The notes beneath the pieces were generated by a model that was not told the DNA's origin, searched no databases, and saw only the letters and a list, made by a program, of their open reading frames with translations. From Megamerina dolium (taxonomy: Eukaryota; Arthropoda; Insecta; Diptera; Megamerinidae): a DNA stretch of 64,000 nucleotides. How positions within the stretch are numbered: position 1 is the stretch's first letter; each line of letters starts with the position of its first letter. Made by a program: the position numbers and the translations under genes. This document shows positions 25,801 through 39,443 of the stretch, one piece after another. The stretch lies in the NCBI GenBank assembly GCA_963854835.1, contig OY978528.1, forward strand, positions 52,424,508 to 52,488,507. The letters run 5' to 3'.

Positions 25801-28800
25801 TCCGAGACTTTGTACGGAAGCTATATAAAAAGTGGGCGTGACGTATCTCTTTCTGTATATCTAATTAACTTTTCAATATCAATCCACACCTTAAATTTGG
25901 TTGTCCTACGCTAAATGGTTTGTAAGTTATGGAGCTTAAAAGTTTTAGTTTAATTCCCTCGACTTTGTATGGGAGACCTATGACAGAGTGGGCGTGGCAC
26001 ACTGATTTTCTGCCAGATTATTTCCGACTACGATATTAATCTAAGTGTCAATTATGGTTATTCTAGACAGAAGATTGCCGAAGTTACAGCTGTTTCAATT
26101 TAAAATTTGTATGGGGGCTACGATAAACAGTGGGCGTGGCGCGCCCATTTTCAGTGAGTCTAGTTGCTCGTACAGTACTAATCCATACCTTAAATCTCGT
26201 TATTCTACGTTGAACAGTTTGCAAGTTATAACCGGTAACATTTTTTTAATTTCCGCAACTTTGTATGGGAGACCCAAAAAGGAGTGGGCGTGGCACACTG
26301 ATTTTCTGCCATATTATTTCTCACTGGCATGTTAATCTAAGTGTCAATTATGGTTATTCTGGACAGAAGATTGTAGAAGTTACAGCTGTTTCAATTTAAA
26401 AGAAGTACAGACACTTTGTATGAGAGCTACGCTAAAAAGTAGGCGTGGCTCACCCACTTTTGGCGAGGTTATATAGTAGTATAATATAACTCTATGTGCA
26501 AAATATTGTTGTCCCAAGTGGTATATTATGTGAGTTATAGCAAGTTAAAGATTTTGAAAATTTCGGGGTTAGTCGCTTTGAATGCTTGGTGTGGGCGTGG
26601 TTATTGACCGATCATGCCCAATATCAATCCCCTCCGTACCCTTGGATCATAGATTACTTATGCCAAATTTCATCGAAATAGCTCAATATTTACTCAAGTT
26701 ATAGTGCGAACCAGCCAGGTGACAGACAGACGGACGGACGGACGGACATCGTTAAATCGAAAATTTAATCGACGCTGATCACGAATATATATCCATGTCT
26801 AAATCTCCGGAGATTCCTTCAAGTGGACACAAACATCTGACCGAAATGAATATACCATGCATATTGCATTATGCAGGGTATAAAAAGGCAATGAATAGCA
26901 ATTATTAAATTTATGTAGATACTTATGTATATATATATTACTTAAATGAACAAAAAACAATTATTCCATAAACATAAATTAACGTACAATGTTGTGCGAA
27001 TCGAAACCAAATCGGTTGTCAAAATTTTTCTCATACAATTTTCCTCTTTTAACTTATTTAGTTTTATTTAAAGCTATAAGAAATCAATTGATTGCAGTCA
27101 CTACCATTGTCATTGAGACGACAAGTTCAATGAAATTAATACTTAGTAAGAGTTTAAACTTAAAATGTTTAACAGCAGATATTGTTGAGTGAAATTTAAT
27201 TATTTTGATTTTAATATGCATTTTAACATCTGAATTTAGTTAAACCTTAAGTGAAATTCTTGACTTTAAACCACAAAATTATATTATTACCAATTATGCT
27301 GCGCTTCGACCAGCCTACCGACTCGTTGTTTGATATACCAAAGAGGATTTAAATTGAGTTCAGATAAGGATATTCGGCCAACACGACTTTGAAATGAATT
27401 CTACTGACAAAGACCAATATGACTAACTGCAATATATATTTGTAGAAGACAATGGTTGCCTCCATTTTGGTACACTCAACTTTATTGGAGACCACGAAAG
27501 TACCCCAAATGTTTGATTTCTCGTTAAAACCTCCATTTTAGATCACTTATGCCATTCAAATCTCAGTAGCTTAGTCATTCTGAATAAAATGTTAAGCAAA
27601 GTGCTAAACAAATTTTTTTCAATTCAAAACTCGGAAACTTTCGAAAATTCAGTTTTTATCCTTTACAAAATCGTAAAGAAATGAATTAATTGAAAAATGT
27701 ATGAATAACTGATTGTTAAATGAGGCAAGTGATCCGAAACGAGTTTTGGAGGTCAATTGAAAATTTGAGGATGTTACAATTAAGAATTCTAGAAATTTGC
27801 ACAAATAAATTACAACATTCGTAGGAAATATTTGATATTGAATTTTTTTATGCAGTTAGTGTAAAAGAAAAACTGGTGGAACTCTGTAACAAGGCTCAGA
27901 AACGGTGATGTCACAAGGGTTCTGCCGTTCGGAACCAACTAAAATACGTAGGCCCCTTCTAATACTGTCCAGAATTTAACACGCAGTTTAGTAATGGAAA
28001 AGAAACTCGGCCAAATAGCCCTTTTGGGCTTATTGGTGTCACATATTTTTTTCCAGTTGTACAATGTGACGCACAATACTGTATGTACCTACGTACTTGG
28101 TATATTTCTAGGAAATTAAGTTCATTTAGTTAAACTAATTGAAGATATATGTTGCAAATGCATTGCATGAACTTTCTTTGCAGGTAATATACAATATTTA
28201 CATACCTGTAAAGCTGTAAATAATGGAAAATATAAATCGGGATCCTCACGTCCATTACGATCATGCATATTTGGTAACATTTGACGACCCAATAGTGCGG
28301 CTATAAAATATGTATAAAGCACAAGTGTGACGACCTATGAAAATTTAAAGCAAAACAAACAACAAAAATAATAATAATAATACAATTAATAACAAAAAAA
28401 AAAAAAAAAAAAATTATAGTAATAAATTATTGTACGTGTGTATGTGGTAACAAAATTCTTTCATTGAAATATGTATTATAAAACAAATAACTCGTACGCA
28501 CATGATCACCATAAAGTTCAACGCACTTATCATAAAATATATACATATCTCATAATACTAACTGGCATTGATTTTATTTATATGCGAACATTTGAATTTG
28601 TGTACATAAATATGTATATATGTTATGACGGCTACGTCGCGATGCCACACTCGTAAATCATATTGATCGTATAAATATTAAACAGAGTCGCCTAATATAC
28701 ATATGTGCATGCATACGATCAACACGATTGTCATTATCATCATGATCAACAAAATTATCGATAAAAATATCTACCACAATACTCGGGCAAACACTCACTA

Positions 28801-30999
28801 CTGACTCACCTGTGTATAGACAAGCGGCACACATACTGTATCATAGCCAATTAGGCCACCTAATCTTCTTCTTATATCGGATAGCTCCATTAGTATTGTC
28901 TGCACAATGTGATCCGACATGATCAATCCATCACGTCGTGCACGATTTATTATATTTGTTGCCCATACCAGTGGCATCCAATATTTAGACATTGGACTCT
29001 TTTGATTGAGTGATTCAAATATTTTCATCTCCGATTCATGCATGAGACCAGCATCAACAAGATGCTGTGTTGTTGGGAAACGACGTTTTACACGCAACGA
29101 AATGCGTTGCAATGTTATAACATAAGCGAGCACCATATAACGCATTATATTACGTCGCATTAGACGACCTGTCTCATTCTAGACGTAAACAAAGAGATAA
29201 AGTTAAATTATTATTAGTATTTTCTTGAATTTATGCTGTATATGACTATGTAAAAATTGTATACTTACATTAACACCACCACTAGAATTTGGTATACCAG
29301 CACTGATGAATAAAGCTAACGTATCTGGCCATGGTAGTAATCGATATTGTTCCCACCATCGTTTAACAATCAGACTTACGTAAAAGCCAAGTACAAAGGA
29401 CATTGGTATGCTTTCGCTTTGTTGTCCGAAATATGTACGTATTTTGGTGAAAGTTCTATATGAATTGGGAAAAAAAATTGTTTTTTAATATCATATAAGG
29501 GTATTTAAGCATAAATGTTATTGCTACAATATGCTGTATACTATTTAGGGCCTCAACTGAGCCAGAATAGGATAATATTACTCCTAAGTTACTGGGATTA
29601 TTGCTCTAGAGTCTCCAATTATTTATGATAAGTTAGCCTACAATTCAAAAGTCTATCAAGCTGTATTCCAGTGACTACTGTGTGTGCGTTCTCTGCTAGA
29701 GACAACAAATAGACAGACATTTATTGATTTAAGCATTGTCTATTAGACAGAGTTGCGAACAAATATTTTGATATTCTGTCTCTAAATCAATTTTCGCTTA
29801 GTTTCGAGATTGCTTTAAAGTGTACCAAGATCAATTTTCAGCATAGCTTTGACATGATTTAAAATATATTTATTAGTCGATCATGAACATCGACTAATAA
29901 ATATATTATATCCAAGATATATTCATTTCGGTCAGATGTTTGTAACCACTTATAGGAATCTCCGGACGTATAGACAAATATTTCGATTTAACGATGCTCG
30001 TCCGTCTGTCCGTTCCGTGGCTGACTTGAGGAAATATTGAGGAAATATTGAGCTCTTTTGACGAAATTTGGCATTAGTAATCTGTGACCCAAGGGTACGA
30101 AGGGGATTGATATTGGGCATGATCGGTCAAAAGTCACCCCCACACCAAGCATTCAAAGCGACTAACCTCGGAATGTTCAAAATCTTTAACTTGCCATAAC
30201 TCACATAATATACTATCTGGGACAACAATGTTTGGCACATAGAGTTATATTAAACTACTATATAACCTTGCCAAAAATGGGCTAGCCACGCCTACTTTTT
30301 ATTGCAGCTCCCATACAAAGTGTCTGTACTTCTTTTAAATTGAAACAGCTGTAACTTTTACAATATTCTGTCTAGAATAACCATAACTGACATTTAGATT
30401 AATACGGTAGTCGGAAATAATCTGGTAAAAAAAAAAATGTTCACCATAACCTACAAACTATTCAGCGTAGAATAACCAGACCTAAGGTATGTATTAGTAT
30501 TCTAATAGGAACTAGCCTCACAGGAAATTGTAGCGCCACGCCCACTGTTTATAGTAGCCCCCATACAAAATGACCGAATTTCTTTTAAATTGAAACAGTT
30601 GTAACTTCTCCAATCTTCTGGCTAGAATAACTATAATTTACGCTTAGTTTAATATGGTAGTCGGAAATAATCTGGTAAAAAATCAGAGTACCTCGCCCAC
30701 TTCTTAATGGGGCTAACATACAAAGTTGCGAAAATCAAAAAAAATTTAATCCGCTGTAACAAATAGATTTATAAGAATAAGGCAAACCACGTCCACTATT
30801 AAGCCTTGGAATTATCTTAAAAACCCCTTAAAACACCCATAACTTACAAAGTTTTTCGTCAAATTCAAACATATTTTAGGTTTAGATTAGTATAATAAGC
30901 AAAAATTGTTCCTCAAAAACTGGTGAGCAACTCCTACTTCTTAATGTAGCTCCCATACAAAATAGTGGAAATAAAACAAACAGATGGATATTCGAGCAA

Positions 31000-31045
<46 letters not shown>

Positions 31046-31048
31046 TAA

Positions 31049-31144
<96 letters not shown>

Positions 31145-34100
31145 ACATATGCAGGATATAATTTGGTTGGGCTCCAGCTATGGCTACCCAATCCCAGAGC
31201 TAGGTAACTTTGTATGAAGTACCAATAAGCACCAAATGCGAAGCGCCATTGTTTGCAATTTTACTACAAAGTATTAAGTACCACTAATAGATGATTTTTT
31301 TTCTACATCAGAAGAAGAATCTACAGTTTTATTACGCCGCGATTGTAATATTTGCCCTAAGTTGTATTTGATGGGTGCCGTAGCTCAGTGGTTAGTGTGT
31401 TCGCCTTCTGATCTGTAGGTCGTGGTTCAATCCTCGGCTGATGCATAACAAATTTAATATCGATAAGATTTTTCTTTCGAACGGTACCCACCTGTCGGCA
31501 AGCAATTGGTAATTCCTCCGACAGTAACAACTTGCCATGAAAAAGCTTCTTAAAGAACTCTGTGACAAAGCTCAGAAAAAGTGATGTCACAAGTGTTCTG
31601 CCTTTCGGAACCGGCTGAAATAAGTAGGTCCTTTCTAATATTGTCCAAAATTTAAGACGCACAACAGTAATGGAAAAGAAGCTCCGCCAATGAGCCCTTT
31701 AGGGCTTTATGTGCCACATATTTATTTTTTTTTTGTATTTAAAAGCATTAAAGTAGTGCGATATTTATATAGAAATTAGAAAATTTTACAGCTACATATT
31801 TTCAAAACTAATAGAGTTCGAATTACAGAATCGAGTGCAATGGCTCAATATCAAAATTACAGATTCCAAACAAAATATGAAAAAAAAAATGCAATTGTAA
31901 AATAAACTAATGAAAGTTTTAAAAATTATCTATATAAGAATTATCGCCATTCGAAGCTTTCAAGTTATTCAATGTACTGGAGTACCATCAAGTACTAGTA
32001 TTTAAATTTTTTTGTGCTAGTAAATTTCATTATTTTTTCATAAAAAATCTCTTGCTATAATATTTAACACTTACATACGTATAATATTGTATAATATAAA
32101 AAAAAATTTTTTTAATACAGCTTTATGCTAGTTTATGTTCTTCTATATTCATACATTTACATATATACATATGTATGTAGGTATTCTAAGAATGTTATCA
32201 ATAAAGATTATTTAAATAAGATAATTACAAAAATGTGTTAATTTCTTGAAAGTATCACTATCTAAATCTAATAATATAGATACATAGCAACATAAAAAAA
32301 AGAAAAAATAACGTAAACGAAAATTCATATTGTAAAAATTATAATAAGCAGATTAAGCCTTTCAACTATTTTTCTCTTCTTTCCAAATAGAATCATTTAA
32401 GATGAGACTGTTTTCAATGTTGAAGTATATACTTAAAAATATAAATATCTATTAAAATGTGTAATTCGAAATTCTTAAATTATTTATTTTAATATCTGAT
32501 ATAGTATGTAAGCGTTTGTATGATCATAGAGTTAATTAATTTCAATTTGTATGTCTATTTATTTGTATTTGCATATTAAGATAGATATTAGTGATGTGAT
32601 ACCACACAAACAAAGTGCTGTCAAATATTAATATGCTATAAGAGTAGCGTAGTTTTAATCCGAAATCTTCTTTGGGGTATCTGAACTTTGGTAAGGCCAT
32701 TGAAATATATTTAAAACTAATAATAATAATAATAATAATAAAAAGTTGATCGATTTCTTTAGAAATCGAGTGTAAATATTTGCTTATATTTTTGATTTTA
32801 TTAAATTTATGTAAATAAGGTACTGTTTAAAATTTAGACTTAGAAAATTTAGAAGAAGACACTCACTATCAATGTGGATTTTTATTTTTATATTTCAGAT
32901 TTACTTACTTTTGTTGTTGTTCATTTAGTACAAATCTATAGACTAAATTAATGGTATAGTATAAACACAGGTATGCAATCAATTCTCGCCACACTAATTT
33001 GTAAACACTGCCACGCCATCTGCAAATAAATACAAAAACAACAAAAAAATTATATTACTTCTACAAGCATATACATGCGCAATTAATAATTATTATAATA
33101 AATATGTACATAAATATATATGAACATGTACATATTAAAAAAAAAAAAAAACAAGTTTTTGAGTTATTGCTAAATTTCAAATAATTATTATGACGATATT
33201 TTTCGCCACTTATTGATATTAACCCATTTGTTACCAAGCAACAATTTTAACTTAACTTATTGTAGATACTTTACACTAAGCCAGATAAAGATATGTATAT
33301 ATGTTATAAACAACATCTTTTTTTATGAGATGTAGTCGTAGTTTTCATCCTACTACGTCCATCTTCAAACATATTCGTTCGATGCTAAAATTAAACGTGT
33401 TTGACGAGTTTCAGTTTAATAGCTCTATATTTATGTGTGGAAAGTGTGAAAACGGACATGTGGAAACGTACCTTTATAGAGGAGGTAAGCATGAATCCAT
33501 CAATTTTTGAATATATACATTTTTACGTTGGACCAACTTTATATACGGAGTTTCAGTTCGATAGATTTATATTTTTGTGCGTGTTTTGAGCTAGATTACT
33601 TAATATTTTATGCAATACTTTTCAATTATTTTTAAATATATTAAATATTTACTGTTTAAAAAAAATCCATGGTAGAAAATGGGTTAATATAAAAGCATTT
33701 AAGCCAAATCATAAATTACAATGAGATGTGATATAATAGACAAAAAACAAAGAAAAAAAAAAAAAGCAAAAACATACCTAAATAAGTATCAATCTCGAAT
33801 TATTGCCAAAGAGAAAAAAGATATAAAATATCTGGTATAAATAAATAAATAACAATTTTTTTTATATTTTTCTTTAGAACTTGCTACTTCCTGCTTAAGA
33901 TAAAACTTCATTTTATATTGCATTCAAAAATTTGAATGAATTAAATAAGTACTCAGAAGTGACATTAAGCAAATTTGCAAATGCCATCATATGCTCTGAC
34001 ATGTGTTTGCAAAAGTATGTTGGCAAGTCTGCTGCTTGTTTGTTTGTTGACTTTTTATATAGTAGATGTGGTTTTAAAAATGGCTTATTTGTAATGGCTT

Positions 34101-37100
34101 TGTAAGATAAAGATATACGTGAAAAGTGTTTACTTTGTTTCTTGATTGGATTTATCATTCAATGAAAATTGGTGCATATAATTGTAATTACCAACGAATG
34201 AATTAGTTCGCAAATGAGCGAAATCGGATGAAAATTACGCCTACCTAAACACTTTATCATAATTTGTGCGAATAAATATAAGGCTATAGAACTGAAAGTC
34301 ACTGAATAAGGCTAATTTCAATAAGTAATGAACATATTTTAAAATGTTTTTATGATTTTCCCGTGAAAATATAACACTGTAAAGTTGGATTTCAGTACTA
34401 TTTGCCATACAAAACTATGTTGTCGTACGTATATTTTTACACTTTGCACTTCAAATTATAAAGCTATCAGGTTTAAACACATTATATATGATTATACTCA
34501 CTAGAAAATAGGACTGTTTCATTAACTATAAAGTTGAAATTCAGTATATCCGATTAGATTCGCTAACGAATTGACAAGTTTGAGAATGAGCATAATCGAA
34601 TGAAAATCACTCCTACTTCCTATAAAAAGTATGTTAAAGTCGAAACTCGGCATATAAAATTTTATTTTTTAGGTTTGAGAAATCGGAGGTTAATCTAATT
34701 CAAATTACATATACCTACCACAAAATTATGCTCTCGTTTGTATGTTTTTACGCTTTGCACACGAAAATATAAAGCCATTCTCGGAACTCTACAGGACTGG
34801 AACTTTGCATATACGATTATTTTTTATCGATGAGTATTAAAATATAACCATACCTCGCTATACGGCATAGGTGCGTTCCGCAAGAGTTGATCGCAAAGCG
34901 AACATTTGTATAAAGAATCAGATATTTTGATACAACCCCATGCAAATTCAATTGGATCCGTTCAAATGTTTTATAAAAAAGATTTATTTTTCCATTCTGT
35001 TTTAAGAACCACAACAACAACTTGTGGCTGTGACCGCCTGTATAACATCGGGCTAAAGACTGTATGACTGTCGAATGAATATTTGAATGTTAGGCTTGGA
35101 ATAATGTTTTGTTTTATTTTTCGACATTATTGCAAATAAAATTCAAATAATTATTTATAAACAATGAACAATAATGTTGAAATTTTATTTCCATTAAAGA
35201 AAAAAAAAACGACTTTACTGAAAAAGTGTTTTATAAAAAAGGTCGTAATAGATTAATGCCTCATAGCGTGGATTGGGTATATTTATAAATATGTATATAT
35301 ATGTATATATTGATACAATTCTGATTCTCAACAATTTTAAAGCTATACGTAGCTCAAATTTATAGTCGAAAAAATACAGACGTAAGATGTGTAGTATTTT
35401 TACAGTGTATGACTAAAGTAAAATAAGCACATAAATACAATATAGAACATGAATGATATGTAAACATTCATGCTCTTAAGATTACACTATTATTGTACTT
35501 CCATTTAGAATGGCATATTTACTTTTGCATTGTCACTCACCGTGAACAGATAGTTCGCTATTATCAGTTTTTACAAAGAAAGGTAGTTAATTGAAGATCT
35601 TAATGAGTAATAAAGTCAAGTTAAAGTGAATGATCCATAAATGAAGGATGAGTATATTCAAATGAAATAAAAAGAACAATTGGAATCATTATTCACTTCC
35701 AATCTCATATACCAGGTTGCTGGTATATGAGATGGATTTTATGGCTTGAAATGCTTTTTATTATTCAGTATATTCTCCCAAAAGCTCAATATATTTATTA
35801 CAACGTTTGTCCAATTTATGAATACCATCTCTATAGTGGTTTTCCGGAAGGTCTGCAAAAAACACTTTTACGATTGCTATAACTTTATCATTAGACCATA
35901 AATGCTTTCCACGCATGCATTTTTAAACATGTGAGAACAACCAGAAGTCAGATAGAGAGCGAAATCTTTACTTTAAAAAGCCGATCCGAGTCAGTTGTTA
36001 CCAAAATTGAAGTAAGTAAGTCATGGTCTTAACAGCAGGTGCAATAAAATACACATAGTGTAGCCATATACATGCATAGAAAGAAGGAATGAATGAAGAA
36101 TAACAAAAAATGCATTTTTTGAGTTTGTATGCTCTGCATATTATAATCAATTTTATTATAATTTATTTATTTCATATTTTCCACATAGGCATGTATAAAA
36201 AATCAACCAACTTAAATTGCTTACATCGTAATAAATTTCACAACAATTTCAAAATCGTGCGATAAGATTTAATGAACTTAAAGTAATATATAAAAAAAAA
36301 TAATAATAATAAGAGCAGTGCTGCTGGACACGCGAATTGCACGAGCTGGTGAAAGGTGTTTTTGACAATTTTTTTTTGTCGTGCTACTAAATATACTCAA
36401 TAATGATACGATACATGTGGGTGTTGTCCGAAAATGAGTGTATATGTATCGAACAATGGAGGTGTTACAGTTTTTAAGACATATTTATATTATATGCTCA
36501 TTGTATGTATGTCCGAATATATGTGAGTAATTGTTATTTCCTTATTTACGTTACACTCATAAAAAAAATGTGACTTAAATGATGATTTAAATGATTTCTA
36601 ATTAGATACTCACAATTTTCACATTTTCCAACCTCTTAGTTTCGTAATTATTGTTATTATTTCTATTAATGATTTATATAATTAAAAAATATATTATTTG
36701 AAGCAATTAAAAATTCACCCTTTCTATTCAATTGAAGAAATTAAAGTACGATTTTTTCCACTTCACAAACATACAACAAAATCAAGTTAATTATATAATT
36801 GTAATTTTATATTCATATATGAATAAATAATTATTAAATATATTGCAATCAAATAATTTTTTAATTAAAAATTGCATTTCTTCATACGATGACGTTAAGA
36901 AAGAAAGAAATAAACAAATAAACAAATTTATAGGCACAAAATTCAAATGTAAATAAACAAATACATTAATTAACAACAATATTTTTATAAAAATAATAAC
37001 CTGGTGATCTAAAAAATTTTACTCTGAACAATTCACTATAAATACGAGTAAGTAGGTAAAGTAGGTAATTTTGATTTTATTTTATGATAAATAGCGCAAA

Positions 37101-39248
37101 TGTGTTTACAATTTTCAACATTTTCTCATGCTTTACTGATAAATATTCTCTCTATAAGGAGATTAAAAATAATTTTATAAAAATAATTAAAAGCTATATC
37201 GTTCTATAGAAATTGCATTGCATCACGTTCATTCATAGAAGTGTTCAGAGGAAATGATTAAAAAATAAAAAATAATAAAATATAAATGAAATAAAAAAAA
37301 AAAAATAGAAGCAACATGAAAAACAAATGTTGGTGAAAAATATTTCTATTCTAATTAAAATACATACAACTAACTTATAATAGAATTTGCTGAAGTGAGC
37401 TCTTTGTGTGGGTGCCGTAGCTCAGTGGTTAGTACGTTGGGCATCTCATTTGTAGATCGTGGGTTCAATCCTCGGCTGAAGCATAACAAAATTTGATATC
37501 GAAAATATTTTTCTTTCGAATGGTATCCACCTGCCGGCAAGAATTGGCAATTTTTCCGGCAGTAACAATTTGCAAAAATACTTCATAATAGAGCTCTGTG
37601 ACAAAACTAAGTTAAAGTGATGTCACAAGAGTTCTGCCGTTCGGAATCGGCTAATATAAGTAGGTCCCTTCTAATGCTGTCTAAATTTAACACGCACAAC
37701 ACTATTAGAAGAGAAGCTCGGTGGTATCACAATGGGCCTTTTAGGCCTAAGTGTGTCCTCTTAGAGAGAGGGCAGCCACCTAACCTAACCTAACCTAAGT
37801 TCTTTGTACCAGCAGAGGGGAATAATTAGTATACACATATCTCATTTTACGGTCAATTTTTATATAGCACCTTGCTATAATGGAGGTTTCGTTATATGGC
37901 TAAAGAAAGGCTGTGCTGTTAGGTCGGTATATTACATTAATGTAGACAAATTATGCCAAAAATTTTCCATTAATGAAGTACATTGGCCAAGCAGCACAGA
38001 AATTATTTTCAGTACTATTTTTGTACTCTATTTCAATAATTCATTTTACCTTCATTTATGTAGCTGTTTCGCCGATAAATGTAGGCAATAACAGCCACAA
38101 ATTATTGTTGTTGTTTTCAATACAAAATAAGAATTAGCAAGGGTGAAAAATCGTGCAGAGATTAAAATATGGGGAAATAAATTGAGAGAATTAGGGAACA
38201 CTGCTATATTTACAAAATAATGGCGATGAAAAGATAATATGTATGTTGAACTAAACACTAGATTTTTCAAATGAGAAATTGTAACATATCCAATTGAATT
38301 TGTATGGAGTTTTATAAAAATAATTGTTTCTTTATGCGGCTTTTTGCTTCATGGGTAACTTTTTCAGAATGTTTCTGTGTCGTTTGGAAGTATTCATATT
38401 TCACAAATTGTTATCAATAAAATTTAACACGCCATAAATGGCATAAACACTTTTCAGTATCACAGAATGTTACCGGTTTTATTCGGCAAACACCATGAAA
38501 TTAGTGTTCGTAGTGTTGTTCTGATACTAAACACTATAAGTAACAAAAATATTCGATATTTTTTACTTGTAAAGGTTAAAAAAACTTTTTTGCGTGGATT
38601 TGTAACTATGGAAGAGACATGTGTTTACGACTACGACTTTGAACAGCTACACAAACCACATTACCGAGTAAGGCCAGTTGTATGCACAGTGTACAAAAAT
38701 GTTATGGGTCAGTTTTGTGGTATATAAAAGGAATTTTATTGATTACCTTCGAAATTGTAAAAGAGTAACAGGAGAATGTATTTTATATTAATTGCATCTA
38801 AGAATAAATCTAAGAAAAAAGTCCTGGTTTACAGAAGAAATAATTATCAAGATAATGGATAATAAAAAAAAAGATTAAAATTTAAAAATAATGGTCTTCA
38901 TATTTATTGAAAAAAAATAGAAATCAGAAAATATTTGCTAAATTTCGATTTTTTGGATATTACTTGCAATGATATCTGAGAGAAATTACTAACATTTTTC
39001 TGAAAAAATTTCTTCATATTCTTTAAAATATTTCTTTATTGAAAAGTAATATTTTTAAATTTCATATGAAACCCAGAATATCAATTGAAATGCTGAATTA
39101 TGATTCATATTTTCCATGAATTGTACTGTATTGTACGGATTATATGTGTTTTAATACTATAGATTCATAATTTCATTGACTTAATTGCATATGCATAGAA
39201 CAAAATTACATGTTTCACATTAACAGTAGTAATTACCCTAATATACAG

Positions 39249-39301
<53 letters not shown>

Positions 39302-39345
39302 GTATATGTATGTATATATATATATGTATATGTATGTATATATAT

Positions 39346-39443
<98 letters not shown>

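Noticed and set aside
30984..31217. Tyr-Ile repeat proteins
   Set aside because: Translation of (TA)n tracts, also at 39165-39626, 51873-52576 and 58954-59312.
33913..34158. 81-codon minus-strand ORF as an extra exon
   Set aside because: Bestrophin exons 1 and 2 join perfectly in phase without it, and it resembles nothing.
37778..37798. Interstitial telomere
   Set aside because: Only four CCTAA units attached to a SINE tail; too short, and flies lack TTAGG telomeres.
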